This document shows, one piece after another, positions 8,817 to 19,870 of a DNA stretch of 37,956 bases. A model generated the notes under the pieces. That model did not search any database and had not been told where the DNA came from. It was given only the letters and a program-made list of their open reading frames with translations. The stretch comes from Cymbomonas tetramitiformis (Eukaryota > Chlorophyta > Pyramimonadophyceae > Pyramimonadales > Pyramimonadaceae). The stretch spans positions 1 to 37,956 of the forward strand of contig LGRX02033464.1 in NCBI GenBank assembly GCA_001247695.2, given 5' to 3'. Each line of letters starts with the position of its first letter. Position 1 is the stretch's first letter. The translations under genes were made by a program, and so were the position numbers.

Positions 8817-11800
8817 CTACAGCCACCGTTTGCGTGCGTTCAGGTTGTACGATTTCATGTTCACTGCAGCTGGGTGATAGAATGCGGGGCCGGGCGGCTT
8901 TGCTAATCCACCGGTCGTACTTATGCTGTCCTCGGCAGCGCGAGCAGTTGAACTTGAAAACACACTGACACCTCCGTGCACTGTGCGCGGCAACGGATTT
9001 GTGGAGGCATATTGTCCTGGGCCAGGAGCATTCTGTGACACAAGGCACAACAATGATTTCAGTTCCCCAACAACAAGGCATATTTCCAGGTGGATGCGCT
9101 ACTTTTCAGTGCTTGTCGCGCACGCCTACTTCCAGGTGGATGCGCCACTTTTCAGTGCTTGTCGCGCACGCCTACTTCCAGCTGTGATGCGCTACTTTGC
9201 GCTCAGTGCTTGTCGCGCACGCCTACTTCCAGCTGGATGCGCTACTTTTAGTGCTTGTCGCGCAGGCATATTTCAGGTGGATGCGCTACTTTTCAGTGCT
9301 TGTCGCGCACGCCTACTTCCAGGTGGATAAGCTACTTTTCAGTGCTTGTCGCGCACGCCTACTTCCAGGTGGATGCGCTACTTTTCAGTGCTTGTCGCGC
9401 ACGCCTACTTCCAGCTGGATATTGCTACTTTTCAGTGCTTGTCGCGCACGCCTACTTCCAGCTGGATGTGCTACTTTTCAGTGCTTGTCGCGCAGGCACA
9501 CTTCCAGCTGGATGTGCTACTTTTCAGTGCTTGTCGCGCACACCTACGTCCAGGTGGATGCGCTACTTTTCAGTGGTTGTCGCGCACGCCTACTTCCAGC
9601 TGGATGCGCTACTGCTAAGTGCTTGTCACAGACGCCTACGTCCAGCTGGATGCGCTACTGCTCAGTGCTTGTTGAGCAGGCCTACTTGCAGAGTGGATGT
9701 GCTACTTTTTCAGTGCTTGTCGCGCAGGCACACTTCCAACTGGATGCGCCTGCTCAGTGCTTTTGCACAAGCCTACTTCCAGGTAGATGTGCTCTTACTG
9801 CTCAGTGCTTGTCGCGCCGCGCCTACTTCCAGCTGGATCTGCGCCACTTTTCAGTGCTTGCCGTGCAGGCACACTTCCAGCTGGATGCGCTACTGCTCAG
9901 TGCTTGTCGCACACGCCTACTTCCAGCTGGATGTGCTACTTTTCAGTGCTTGTCGCGCAGGCACACTTCCAGCTGGATGCGCTACTGCTCAGTGCTTGTC
10001 GCGCAGGCATATTTCCAGCTGGATGTGCTACTTTTCAGTGATTGGCCGTGCAGGCACACTTCAGCCGATGCGCTACTGCTCAGTGCTTGTCGCATACTTG
10101 TTCCAGCTGGATAAAGTACTTTTCAATGCTTGTCGCGCACGCCTACTTCCAACTGATATGCCTACTTTGAGTGCTTGTCGCGCAGGCATATTTCCAGCTG
10201 GATGTGCTACTTTTCAGTGATTGTCGCACACGCCTACTTCCAGCTGAATGTGTTACTTTTCAGTGCTTGCCGTGCAGGCACACTTCCAGCTGGATGCGCT
10301 ACTGCTCAGTGCTTGTCGCACACGCCTACTTCCAGCTGGATGTGCTACTTTTCAGTGCTTGTCGCGCAGGCACACTTCCAGCTGGATGCGCTACTGCTCA
10401 GTGCTTGTCGCGCACGCCTACGTCCAGGTGGATATGCTACTTTTCAGTGGTTGTCGCGCAGGCACACTTCCAGCTGGATGTGCTACTGCTCAGTGCTTGT
10501 CGCGCACATACTTCCAGCTGGATGTGCTACTTTTCAATGCTTGTCGCGCACGCCTACTTCCAACTGGATGCGCTACTTTTGAGTGCTTGTCGCGCACGCC
10601 TACTTCCAGCTGATGCGCCAATTTTCAGTGCGTGTCGCGCCCGCCTTCTTCCAGCTGGATGCGCTACTGCTCAGTGCGTGTCGCGCACGCATACTTCCAA
10701 CTGGATGCGCTAATTTTGAGTGCTTGTCGCGCACGCCTACTTCCAGGTGGATGCGCCACTTTTCAGTGCGTGTCGCGCCCGCCTACTTCCAGCTGGATGT
10801 GCCACTTTTCAGGGCTTGTCGCGCACGCCTAATTCCAGCTGGGTGCGCCACTTTTCAGTGCTTGTCGCGCACGCCTACTTCCAGCTGGATGCGCTAATTT
10901 TGAGTGCTTGTCGCGCACGCCTACTTCCAGGTGGATGCGCCACTTTTCAGTGCGTGTCGCGCCCGCCTACTTCCAGCTGGATGTGCCACTTTTCAGGGCT
11001 TGTCGCGCACGCCTAATTCCAGCTGGGTGCGCCACTTTTCAGTGCTTGTCGCGCACGCCTACTTCCAGCTGGATGCGCCACTTTTCAGTGCTTGTGGCGC
11101 ACGCCTACTTCCAGCTGGATGCGCCACTTTTCAGTGCTTGTGGCGCACGCCTACTTCCAGCTGGATGCGCCACTTATCAGGGCTTGTAGCGCAGGTCAGA
11201 TAAACAAACTCTTCAACCGAGGGCAGTCTCAGGCGAATTATGTCAACAAAAAAGTTTGAAAGGCAACATCCGGGAGCACATAAGTGCTGCCTAGACGGAG
11301 ACAGGTGGACATCAGGTTTTATGCCTCAGGTTTTGGTAGTATATGCAACCCATCCCTAGTTCGGCTGCTTAGGGATAAGAGAGTTTTCTATTGATCAAGT
11401 CACAGCCAACACATTATTTGATTCAAACCTTCCTGATCTTTCTCACATAGTACGCAACTTGGTCTATTCCGACGCAGTGATCCCACTTTACACAAGAAGG
11501 GATATGTTGGTTCCGAGCCTCGGTGAGGGTACCAAAAGCAGGGCAGGAAACAGCCTTCTCACCTCTCTTGCGACACGAGGGTCCATGGAGTCGCCGAATC
11601 GATCTTGCGCCGTTCTACTAAACATACTCGACATTTTCGGCCCATGCCTAAACTTATACTGTAAATCGGTTAAAGTGTTATCATATTGGCCCGGTCCGGG
11701 CTCTTTACCACTGAAACCCGAGTCACCTGTACAAGTGCAGGCCACGATGACTCAGTGCTCTTATTTTTCTTGTGCACCTCGCAATATGCACGTATTGCAG

Positions 11801-13682
11801 TTTGCACGTAGTCGGTAGGTCGACGAGAGAGCGTGTCAACGGTTGCCCCTGAATCGAGGAAAGGCAAGTACAATACAACTAATAACTGTCACTTAGCTAT
11901 CGCTGAGGGAAGAGATCCGCACCGTAAATCACTGACGGCGCCGAGGCAGCACTGACTCGTCTGCCTTGCAAAGGTCCGCCGGGATTGCGTACTGTGCTTG
12001 AGCGAAATACAGCGCCAGCGCCACCCTTGTCGAAAGTGGGAACGCTGCCGTATTGACCCGGTGCCACCGAAGCATTCTCAGCCGCACTTAAACCAAAGCG
12101 CTCAACGTTGGAACGAAACATATGCGTGGTCGCCTGCTTGGCCTCAGCCGCCGAAGCTTCGTATTCTCCGGGTCCGGGTACGGGCTTCGACTTTACTTTC
12201 GGTTCGAGGGGCGGGCCCACGTCCTTACTCTGCAGGCACACGATTCGCCCATTTCAGCACGTCTAGAAATTTCATAAGCCGGCACCATATGAACTGTACG
12301 TTGGGAAGGCGCACGCATTCCACAGTCTGAGCAACCGCCGAGCGAACTGGAAAGGAAATGGAAGCTTGTCTGAAACAAAACTGCCCACACACCTTGAGCG
12401 CGAATGTACTAGTCGAGGCTGCTCGATTGAAGTTCTTCGCTCCAGCTTTCACCATCTCAGTGCTCTCGTAGGCGCCCTGTACACAACATAGTCGAGTGCA
12501 TCCGAAAGTGAGTAGTGCTCAAGGTAAGCTGGCAGCATGACACCGGAGGGTATGAAGGAGGCCTCGAATTATTCGGTGAGTGAACGCGTATATGCCGGGT
12601 TCCCCTATTCCACGTGAAGGGTCGCCCACAGGAGTGCGAACGCACAGCCCTCTGTACTCTCAAATTCAAAGATCTGGTTACTCAGCAGGGAGAGTGCCGT
12701 GGACACGGCAGATTCTTTCCAGCACAAAGCCGCTTTGTAGTGAAGAAAGAATCCTAGTGCGACGTACAGGTCCAGGTGCGCTCAGTGCGTGGTCTGTAAA
12801 TCTTTTGTGCTTGGACACGAAGCCACTGCCATAACCCTGCGGAACGAGGTAGCCAGGTGTAAGTTTAAGCGCTGAAGAAACTAAGGCACTCCAGAGAATG
12901 CTGACTGCAATTTCACTTCCAGACCTTCTTCGAAATTGAATCGTGCTCAAAAGTGAAACCAGAAGGCTTGTGGTATTGTCCTGGACCTGTTTGCCCTCTT
13001 CCGCCCTTCGTTTAGTCCAGAAGTGCACTCAGGACAGAAGCACGCCACCAACTCAAAGAGCCGTAGGGAGCCGTGTGGAAGCGAACTGTAGCTAAAATAC
13101 CTGGCAAATCGGTCCCTTGAGCTGTGAATCTATGTGTACGACTGCAGAACGCGTCTTGCTCCTGTGCGCAAGAACACTCTCAACACACCAACTGATGCAA
13201 GCCGCACGAATCGTCGATACCGAGGCGAGGAAGGAGAACACTTTACGAAAATGGAAGCTTAGTTTAAACCAACGCGTGAAATACCTTAGCACCAACGTTA
13301 ATTATTGTCTCGAATTTTGAGGGAATTGAGGCCGTTGCACGCACTGGAGAAGTGCCCAAAGCCCGTGTGGTACCTACAAGATAACGCAAAAACGTAGGGA
13401 CGACTCAGATATTGGCGCAAGTATTGGGAAAAAAGCGAAAATCCTCACGAGTTGGGGATAAGGCGACACATGGAAACTCTGAGTACTCTTCGTTTTAGGA
13501 GCAGAAACTGACGGCACTTGCAGGTGTGGGAGTATATGTCCCCCGGCGCTAATAATATGCGTTGTTCTAGGCCGGTATTCTGAAAGTCGCTTGTACTATT
13601 CCATCATACCTCTATAGACGGCCCCGACATATGTTCCCCCAACTTGTCGCCCCAAAGGCGTCTCGGGACGGTCTTCTTCCAT
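8817..13682 (-). CDS. STPG1: STPG1-like sperm-tail PG-rich repeat protein, ten exons
   Basis: Reconstructed by joining STPGR (Shippo) blocks at GT-AG sites with matching phases. Exons: 13610-13682 (ATG at 13682), 13285-13373, 13101-13161, 12925-12986, 12768-12836, 12393-12476, 11993-12229, 11778-11848, 11563-11710, 8817-9032 (stop). They total 1110 nt, 369 residues. Diagnostic parts are ATASIPSKF near the N terminus, LPGPGQY, APGPGAY, VPGPGEY, EPGPGQY, APGPGQY, and a C-terminal PPGPAFY..SYN.N..KRW block, as in animal STPG1 (O6-methylguanine-induced apoptosis 2, about 334 aa). Exons 1-6 and 10 are well supported; the 3' end of exon 7 and exon 8 are the weakest, and exon 9 could start at 11726 instead. 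STPGR proteins are typically axonemal or ciliary, so the organism probably builds flagella. The last intron (9033-11562) contains a 46-bp minisatellite. Confidence 0.8.
9080..11195. repeat. 46-bp minisatellite inside the last STPG1 intron
   Basis: About 46 copies of a 46-bp unit, plus-strand consensus GATGCGCTACTTTTCAGTGC followed by TTGTCGCGCACGCCTACTTC and CAGCTG. Variants alternate between CTTTTCAGTGC and CTGCTCAGTGC, and between CACGCCTAC and CAGGCACAC. Near the right end a 184-bp block (four units) is duplicated, with GTGGATGCGCCACTTTTCAG starting at 10747 and 10931. The unit has no stop codon in the plus frames, which creates long Cys/Leu-rich ORFs (up to 321 codons) that are not genes. 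Confidence 0.95.
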
Positions 13683-14633
13683 CGGGGTTCTTTAGTTCCT
13701 TTCCTGTGGATGGCCAGAAGCTCTTTAGAACGTTCGTCGCTTCCGGGGTGAATGCGGCTAGTCCTTAAACGTATGAACCTTCAATATCGGGTGAAACGAA
13801 GCACCTATCTCAGAAACTCGGTCGCTTGATGTCATTTCGGGTTTTCAATTTTACACTTGTACACAACTTAGAACCGCATGCAGTCTACCGTGAGTGCACA
13901 GTGGTCGTTTCGCTGGTACATCATGTTCTGGTGCAGACTATTATCATTTCGGCGTGCAACGTTGCAAACAGGATAACATCATTCAGACAAGCCCAAAATT
14001 CACAAGTGGACGTTGCGGCCTTCGACAACAGTGTAACTTTGCAATGATTTAACCCATGTTTACTCTAGATAGTATTCTGCATCAGTATGTTTGCAGTTCA
14101 GAACCTCAATCATTGACTCCATCGCCGGAAAAGTTGCACAGATGCAAGGCCGCGGTTCATCACCTCGGACAGCGGATGAACGAGCTCAGCGAAAAGACCC
14201 TTGCATGTGTTATTACAGGCAAAATAAATGATTTTCTGGAAGCTTAGCGAACTGATTTAACACAGGGGCAGCCTCGTAATCAAGTCTCATACTCGCGAAT
14301 TCTTTCTACGATTCGTCCTCTTTTTTCGGGCCGGCCAAGACAGTGAATCTATAAAAACAAAATGAAACCGGTGAAAGTTACAGGTGAACAGACGTGCGCT
14401 CGTCATGTTATTTCCATTTACATTTAGAATTATGACATAACTGCAGCAACAGCTGAACAGCAACAGGACATGAAAATAGTCACAAGCTTGAAGCTTGAAA
14501 ATGTCGCCCGCGCCCGTCGCTGTCGTGTGTCACACTCTGGACTCTCGGCTCTCTCGCAAGCCAGCCCCCCTGCCCTGGGGGTGTCACCTCTGCTCTTTAT
14601 CTCCTTATCGTTTTAAACCCTCCATAGACATAA
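13683..14633. other. region 5' of STPG1, no firm gene
   Basis: This stretch should hold the STPG1 promoter. It also has one short ATG-started ORF (14056-14247, +). AAGCTTGAAGCTTGAAAATG at 14487-14506 is a small direct repeat, and a C-run/G-run hairpin lies near 14565-14582. I see nothing else. Confidence 0.4.
14056..14247 (+). CDS. small ORF, 63 aa, unidentified
   Basis: ATG-started with an in-frame TAA just upstream. The 63-residue product is soluble and helix-prone (LHRCKAAVHHLGQRMNELSE in the middle). No family is recognised. It would be divergent from STPG1 and could be a first exon or chance. Confidence 0.2.
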   Translation: MFTLDSILHQYVCSSEPQSLTPSPEKLHRCKAAVHHLGQRMNELSEKTLACVITGKINDFLEA

Positions 14634-14780
14634 AGGGTAAATGATGGAGACAATAATAAAACATTTACGCTAGCAAAGGGGACAAAGTCCTGAGAGTGCG
14701 GTATCCCTGCAGAGCAGGCTAGTGAAAACACCAGGGGCTACTCCCTCTGCTATAGCGCGCCCACAAAGGGGCTCAGCCCA
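14634..14780 (-). mobile_element. LINE-like 3' end, copy 1
   Basis: On the minus strand the segment ends AGCGTAAATGTTTTATTATT, a TTA-type tail typical of non-LTR retrotransposon 3' ends. Upstream it shares GGGCGCGCTAT, GCTCTGCAGGGATACCGC and a GGACT block with the tail at 15867-16045. An open frame (minus, about 15055-14750 from its first ATG, ending LGSKEDTFHGRDGLSPFVGAL-stop) lies just upstream and could be the end of a decayed ORF. No reverse transcriptase motif is seen. Confidence 0.4.
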
Positions 14781-15417
14781 TCTCGTCCATGAAAGGTGTC
14801 CTCTTTGGAGCCCAAGGCGTCGCGAGAGATCCTCTTGATGATGTCGACATCCCAAGTGGAATTTTGGACAGCCGCAGCTCGAGTCCGGTCCGGAGCCGTG
14901 AGATTGACAGCCGGAGAATTTGGCGTCGGTCTATAGCGAGACCCGACGTCGCGTGAAAAAATCGTCGTGTCCAGCCGAATTCGATTGTCGGCCCCCAAGG
15001 GAGGCGTGACGTGTGAATTTACGCTCATGATGAAAATCCAATAGGTGGGAGCGTTGGGGTAGAGGGCCGATGTCGTAGAACACAGAAAAGCGACGGTCGA
15101 GAGCCGCAAGATGCAGTTTCGGAACGGATAATCAAGGAAGCCGTAACTGTGAAATTGCAAGATCGTAACGCGGCGGCCAAGGAAACTCACGACAAAAATT
15201 GATCAAGTTCCAGTCGAGTAAAATCCAACGCGGACAATACAAATTAATCCCAGGTAGGCGAACGCTGCAGCGATACCAAATTCAATCCGCCCGCAAACTA
15301 GCTCTCGACCGCAACTGCGAAAATCACGACATCAAATTGGGCCCCCAACGCCCCACCAAGCGGAGTGGCTTAGCCACTCATGCAATCAAAAGTAGTGGAA
15401 GGTGCCTGGCGCACCAT

Positions 15418-15610
15418 AACCTGTGGGATATATAGTGCCAACTATATATTGAGGTACTGATAACTCAGAATGCTTACACTTAAGATAACATAAGAAGTCA
15501 AGTTAGATTGAGTGTCGCTCGGCTTAAGCCCGAAACCCTGAACCTGTGACAGCCGTACTGTACGGAGTACTAGTACAGACAGAGGACTGTGACACACACG
15601 GGGTGTCACA
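15418..15610 (-). mobile_element. possible solo or 5' LTR, copia-type
   Basis: On the minus strand the segment begins TGTGACACCCCGTGTGTGTC at 15610 and ends TATATATCCCACA at 15418. It is followed at once by GGTTATGGTGCGCC, close to the GGTTATGGGCCC half-tRNA-iMet primer site known from copia elements. TG..CA ends and this position support an LTR. No second LTR, PPT or gag-pol is visible, so it is tentative. Confidence 0.35.
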
Positions 15611-15793
15611 TCCAACACTTTTCAGCAGCGGGGTGACATCTAGAGAAAAAGCTAAGTGCTAGGCAATAAAAAACTCTAGAAGATGGAGAAGCAGCCATGG
15701 CCGGGTGAGTGGAGGGGTGGCTGAATCTGAGCGGTGGGGAGGGAAGTCGAAGAATTAAGGGGGTTTTTGGAGACCTTGATGGAGACGTAGCCG

Positions 15794-15850
15794 GATATAT
15801 ATATATGTATATATATATATATACGATAGATGGGGATAATATATATATCA
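15794..15850. repeat. TA microsatellite
   Basis: Interrupted runs of TA dinucleotides lie immediately 3' of the (AAT)n tail in plus coordinates' lower side. Simple sequence only. Confidence 0.9.
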
Positions 15851-15866
15851 AGTCTACCTAGAACCA

Positions 15867-15871
15867 AGGGG

Positions 15872-15920
<49 letters not shown>

Positions 15921-16045
15921 TATTTACGCTGAGAATACAATGACACGACGAATGTCATGAGTCCGCGGCTCGGTAATCCTGCAAGCCGCAGGCAACTCGT
16001 GGCTGAAGAACAGAGGGAGCTGGAATCATCCTCATAGCGCCCCCC
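15867..16045 (-). mobile_element. LINE-like 3' end with (TTA)n tail, copy 2
   Basis: On the minus strand, GGGGGCGCTATGAGG leads through GGCTTGCAGGATTACCGAGC to AGCGTAAATATTTTATTATT and about fifteen more TTA units (plus-strand AAT repeat, about 15871-15918). The landmarks match the tail at 14634-14780. The 5' side runs into a purine-rich tract without a reverse transcriptase frame, so the copy is truncated or decayed. Confidence 0.5.
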
Positions 16046-16195
16046 GAAGGACTCATCTAGATCGTATCAACCTAAGAAACCGCGGCAGGGCAAAACTACG
16101 CAGAGCGCTAAAAGGTCGTGCGGCGGAGAACGACGAGCAGCAGCCAGCAGGGGATGTGGAAGTGGAGCGAGGCTGCATCTGTGATGGAAAAAGAG

Positions 16196-16360
16196 GGCGG
16201 AAGTGAGGCGGGGGAAGGACGGTGGTGGAGGGTCGGGAAGGCGGGGTGGAGCGAGCGGGTGTGGGGGATGGAGGGGGCGAGCTAAGGTAGGAGGGGGGGG
16301 AGGAAGTATTCATCTGAGTGAAGAGAGGAGGAGGGGTGGAGATGATAGTCATTCAAGGGA
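16196..16360. repeat. G/A-rich polypurine tract
   Basis: About 165 bp on the plus strand is nearly all G and A with scattered T, including a G8 run at about 16293. It may be low-complexity DNA or the decayed interior of the LINE copy whose tail is at 15867-16045. The minus-strand Ser/Pro-rich ORF over it is compositional. Confidence 0.7.
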
Positions 16361-16468
16361 GGTTAAGGGGAAAATATATTTTGCTCTTTCAACAACTTCT
16401 TCTTCGGTCCAGTAATTCGGCTAAGTGTGGTTCTGAGAGGGTCATGGTTCTCGACTGTCGACTCTAGC

Positions 16469-16964
16469 ATGGCCATTAAGGAAGGCGTCACGTCTAATGC
16501 GAGTGTGGTATCTGCACAACCTGGAAAGCTTCTTGAGGAGAGGCTTCGGTCTTCTCTGGTGGACCCCTATGGTGCTAAGAACCTGTCCAAAATGCTTCGG
16601 AAGATATCCCATCAATGTAAGTTCTGTGGGTCATGTGACAGTCCCTACAAATGGTTTGTTGTCCATGTTCGTGTAGGACGTGTCCCCGTGTCCTCCGTAG
16701 TATTCTGTTGCGGGGTGGGCACTCTGTCGGGTCTCCTGCGGTAGGGGCCACGGGCAAAGGCTGTCGGGGATGACAAGCTTCCTTTCACCCAGGACTTCCT
16801 GCCAGATCTCGAAGTCAACTCCGGTGCAATTCAGTCTTTTGTCGGTAATCTTCTTCTCAGGAAGGACATTGATGTACCACCTTGCAATCTTTTTCTGCGT
16901 CCCACTCTAGTCATGAGCAGGAAAGTCTTGGCTCGGAGGGCTACCAATGGCAATAATACAGACA
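16469..16964 (+). CDS. possible two-exon gene overlapping the antisense relic
   Basis: An ATG with strong context (A at -3, G at +4) opens 49 codons (16469-16616) ending at a perfect GTAAGT donor. A phase-compatible acceptor CTGCCAG at 16799-16805 leads to a second block with products such as LEVNSGAIQSFVGNLLLRKD, ending near 16970. The predicted protein is about 105 residues and unrecognised. It lies antisense to a longer coherent frame, so at most one of the two is likely genuine. Confidence 0.25.
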
Positions 16965-17392
16965 TCTGAGAAATCATCTTTGTAACATCCTCCGCCCGGG
17001 AGAACATATGCGCCATCCCGGCCCGTCCAGTAGCCGTGTGGAATGAATGGAATGGTGTTATGAGGAAATCTGAATGCCATATTAAATCCTTTAACACTCC
17101 ACTTTTCTTGATTTTTTGGAGAGAGTGGGAGGATCCAGATGCCCCGAAATCCTGGCACAATGTTCGCTGCACGGTGGTAGACAAGTTCTAAGGCAGCCAT
17201 AACCGCTGAGTTTGAGAATCTTTCCTTCCCGTCAAACGGGGAGTTCCTATAAACATTCCTACCCATATCAGTGATAGGGTCGACGTAGGCATCATATGCA
17301 AGTCCATCGAAGCCGATTCTGCCATTTGCACCAAAGGGCCGAAGGGCGGCTCTCATCTGGTCTGAAGGGATACATCTTCTCGAACAAGGCAT
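16631..17392 (-). pseudogene. decayed or interrupted gene, unidentified product
   Basis: From the first ATG at 17392 a frame runs 161 codons to a TAG at 16907-16909. It then continues in the same frame for another 91 codons to a TGA at 16631-16633. Both parts look protein-like (for example GYWTGRDGAYVLPGGGCY before the stop, and GVDFEIWQEVLGERKL after it). A single in-frame stop suggests recent decay, readthrough or a missed intron; I found no GT-AG intron that removes it and keeps frame. The 5' end lies at the edge of ATCGATAT-rich repeat DNA, so it may be cargo of a mobile element. I do not recognise the family. Confidence 0.5.
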
Positions 17393-17397
17393 TGTAT

Positions 17398-17640
17398 CGG
17401 TTGTGCCGATATTCTGATATATCGATATATCGGCGAAATATTGGCATATAAGTCTCAATCGATATCCATTTTGCGCACATTTAATCGATATATCGGTATC
17501 GCTTCGCTTCGGAATTCAAAGTGTTATGTGTTGTATATGAGAACGCGTATATAATTTTGAGATATCGATATGTATCGATATCGCCGATAATCGATTAGAA
17601 TTATTAAATATCGAAATCGATCGATAAGCAATTCTGCAAC
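17398..17640. repeat. ATCGATAT-rich low-complexity DNA, left block
   Basis: Multiple CGATATATCGATATATCGG-like palindromic words, degenerate and irregularly spaced. A similar block starts at about 19000, on the other side of the 135-bp satellite. The word is self-complementary, so orientation cannot be read. Confidence 0.7.
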
Positions 17641-18036
17641 CGATACAATGCTCTGTTCTCGAATGAATCCTAGGGTGTGAGTTCAGTGGATTAGAAATCA
17701 GTTCACATCCATTCTCGTTTAGCCCACGGTCGTCAATGATGATGTCAAGAAGGCTTCTTCGAATGGAACCCGGTCTTTTTTGTCGCATGCATGGTCATTT
17801 CTGTCGCTGTCGCAAGAAATCTTTCTGTCGCACGTCAAAAATTCCGAATCTTCTGAAAAAACCAGAAACGGGCAGTCGTTCCCTTAAAGGGACGATGCAA
17901 GATTTCACAAAAAAAGGTTGGGGGACGAAATGACATCGTCATCGGAACACTGTCAAAAGTGCTCAAAAAGTTTTTCACATCACAAATTTTGATGTTCAGC
18001 GTCGTCACTCGCCTTTGGAAGATACACCATCCCCCC
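17641..18036. other. spacer, no gene seen
   Basis: The stretch repeats short TGTCGC words (near 17780-17840). An ATGATGATG-started ORF (17736-17933, +) is basic and Cys-rich, but I do not recognise it. Confidence 0.4.
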
Positions 18037-18830
18037 ATCGACTATTTTTCGACCGCCCGATCGAATCGTCGACCGAACGATCGGACAGTCAGATGACAGA
18101 TTCTTGAAGAAGGGCATCTTCAAGTTGTCGCAAGGATCTTGAATACAACACAATCCTACATCAACTAATTTTCGACCGATCGATCGAATCGTCGACCGAA
18201 CGATCGGACTGTCCGATCTCGCGTGCTAACGGATACGTTTCCGCAGACAAGATCTTGAAATTGTCGCAGCGATCTTGAATATACTCCAATCCTACATCAA
18301 CTAATTTTCGACCGATCGATCGAATCGTCGACCGAACGATCGGACTGTCTGATCTCGCGTGCTAACGGATACGTTCCGCAGACAAGATCTTGAAATTGTC
18401 GCAGCGATCTTGAATATACTCCAATCCTCCATCGACTAATTTTCGACCGATAGATGGAATCGTCGACCGAACGATCGGACTGTCGGGTCTCGCGTGCTAA
18501 CGGATACGTTCCGAAGACAAGATCTTGGAATTGTCGCAGCGATCTTGAATATACTCCAATCCTACATCAACTAATTTTCGACCGATAGATCGAATCGTCG
18601 ACCGAACGATCGGACTGTCCGATCTCGCGTGCTAATGGATTCGTTTCCGAAGACAAGATCTTTAAGTTGTCACAACGATCTTGAATACAACACAATCCTC
18701 CATCGACTAATTTTCGACTGTTCGATCGGACCGTCGACCGACCGCCCGATCAGTAAAAACACAGAAATCCGCTCGATCGATCAGAAATCCGCATTGGAAA
18801 TCGAATCTTGGGGTTGTCACAAGAAGTGTC
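18037..18830. repeat. 135-bp tandem satellite, six units
   Basis: CTAATTTTCGACCGATCGAT or a close variant starts at 18042, 18165, 18301, 18436, 18571 and 18707, giving periods of 123, 136, 135, 135 and 136 bp. Each unit holds TCGTCGACCGAACGATCGGA, an overlapping set of GATC/TCGA palindromes, and GCGATCTTGAATA. The first and last units are diverged. Confidence 0.9.
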
Positions 18831-18999
18831 GCATAGTCGCAAGACTGTCGCAAGGATCTAGTATGTAGAAGATCCACTCGGGATACGATACTCACTCGAT
18901 CCTCGTAGGTCACATCTTGAACAACTGCAGTATCCTTTAAGCGGCCGACAACCCGTCATTCCGAGGCGCCGACAACGACCAACCGACCTGTGTATCAAG

Positions 19000-19870
19000 G
19001 CAGGGTATCGATATCTCCGATAACCGATATATCGATATATCGGCAATATTCCTATTAGTCGATACCAATTTTCCCCTTTATCGAAATATCAATATCAACC
19101 AATACCTCTTTACGTAATATCAATATTGACTGATGCCATGTCAGCACTTATTACTATTAGCTAATATACATTCTGGGTGACATATCGGAATATTTGAATA
19201 TCGACAGGAATCGATCCTTTGGTTACATAGGGTCATGGTTTCATTCGTCCGCGGCCGATAGCCTCTCCAATGAGAGCAAAAAGTGGTCATTGACATGGTT
19301 CGAAAGGCTCGATCCACGAGGATCCAAAATTCGAACTTCGACGCATATGTAAGAATAAGATGGCCCGTGCCAGCCTCCATGACTAATTTGTCCAACTATT
19401 TTTCAACTATTTTCAACTAATAGTGATTATCATTATGGGTCGATCCCGAGGTCCAAAGCGCAGAAAGAGCAATCACACGGACGTGGTTCTGGTCGCAAGG
19501 AAAAGTCTAAAGGAAGGCACAATAGAGCACTCCTTGGTGGCTGCGATGGACTAGGTGTGTAGTGTGATAGTCAAGAGTGCTAACTCTTGATTGGTGAAAA
19601 GTGGTTGCGATAGCAGTCACTAGTTAGAAAGTTGTAGACAACAATAGCTGGAAAGCATTCGACCAGTGTCTAAAAACATCCGACATATTAGTATATCAGT
19701 TTATTGGTATTAACTCATACATTTTCTAGGCATATCAGAATATTGCTATCAACTAATAGCCTGTCTGTGATTATTGGTATTGGCTGATAACTTAAGTTGA
19801 GATTATCGGTATTGACTAATAGCCAGATTTTATTATCAATATCAACTAATTAGTGTTTGGTGGTTATCGG
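19000..19870. repeat. ATCGATAT/TATTGACTAATAG degenerate repeats, right block
   Basis: Starts with TATCGATATCTCCGATAACC and CGATATATCGATATATCGGC, then drifts into spaced copies of TATTGG(T)ATTGACTAATAG-like words (for example near 19685-19870). A short basic ORF (19435-19554, +, 39 aa, MGRSRGPKRRKSNHTDVVLV...) sits inside and could be a gene relic, at low confidence. Confidence 0.6.

Noticed and set aside
9197..11203. Long plus-strand ORFs of up to 321 codons
   Set aside because: They are the 46-bp minisatellite read through; the unit has no stop in these frames, and the array lies inside an intron of the minus-strand STPG1-like gene.
16907..17458. 183-codon reading with start at 17458
   Set aside because: That codon is TTG inside ATCGATAT repeat DNA; the first ATG is 17392.
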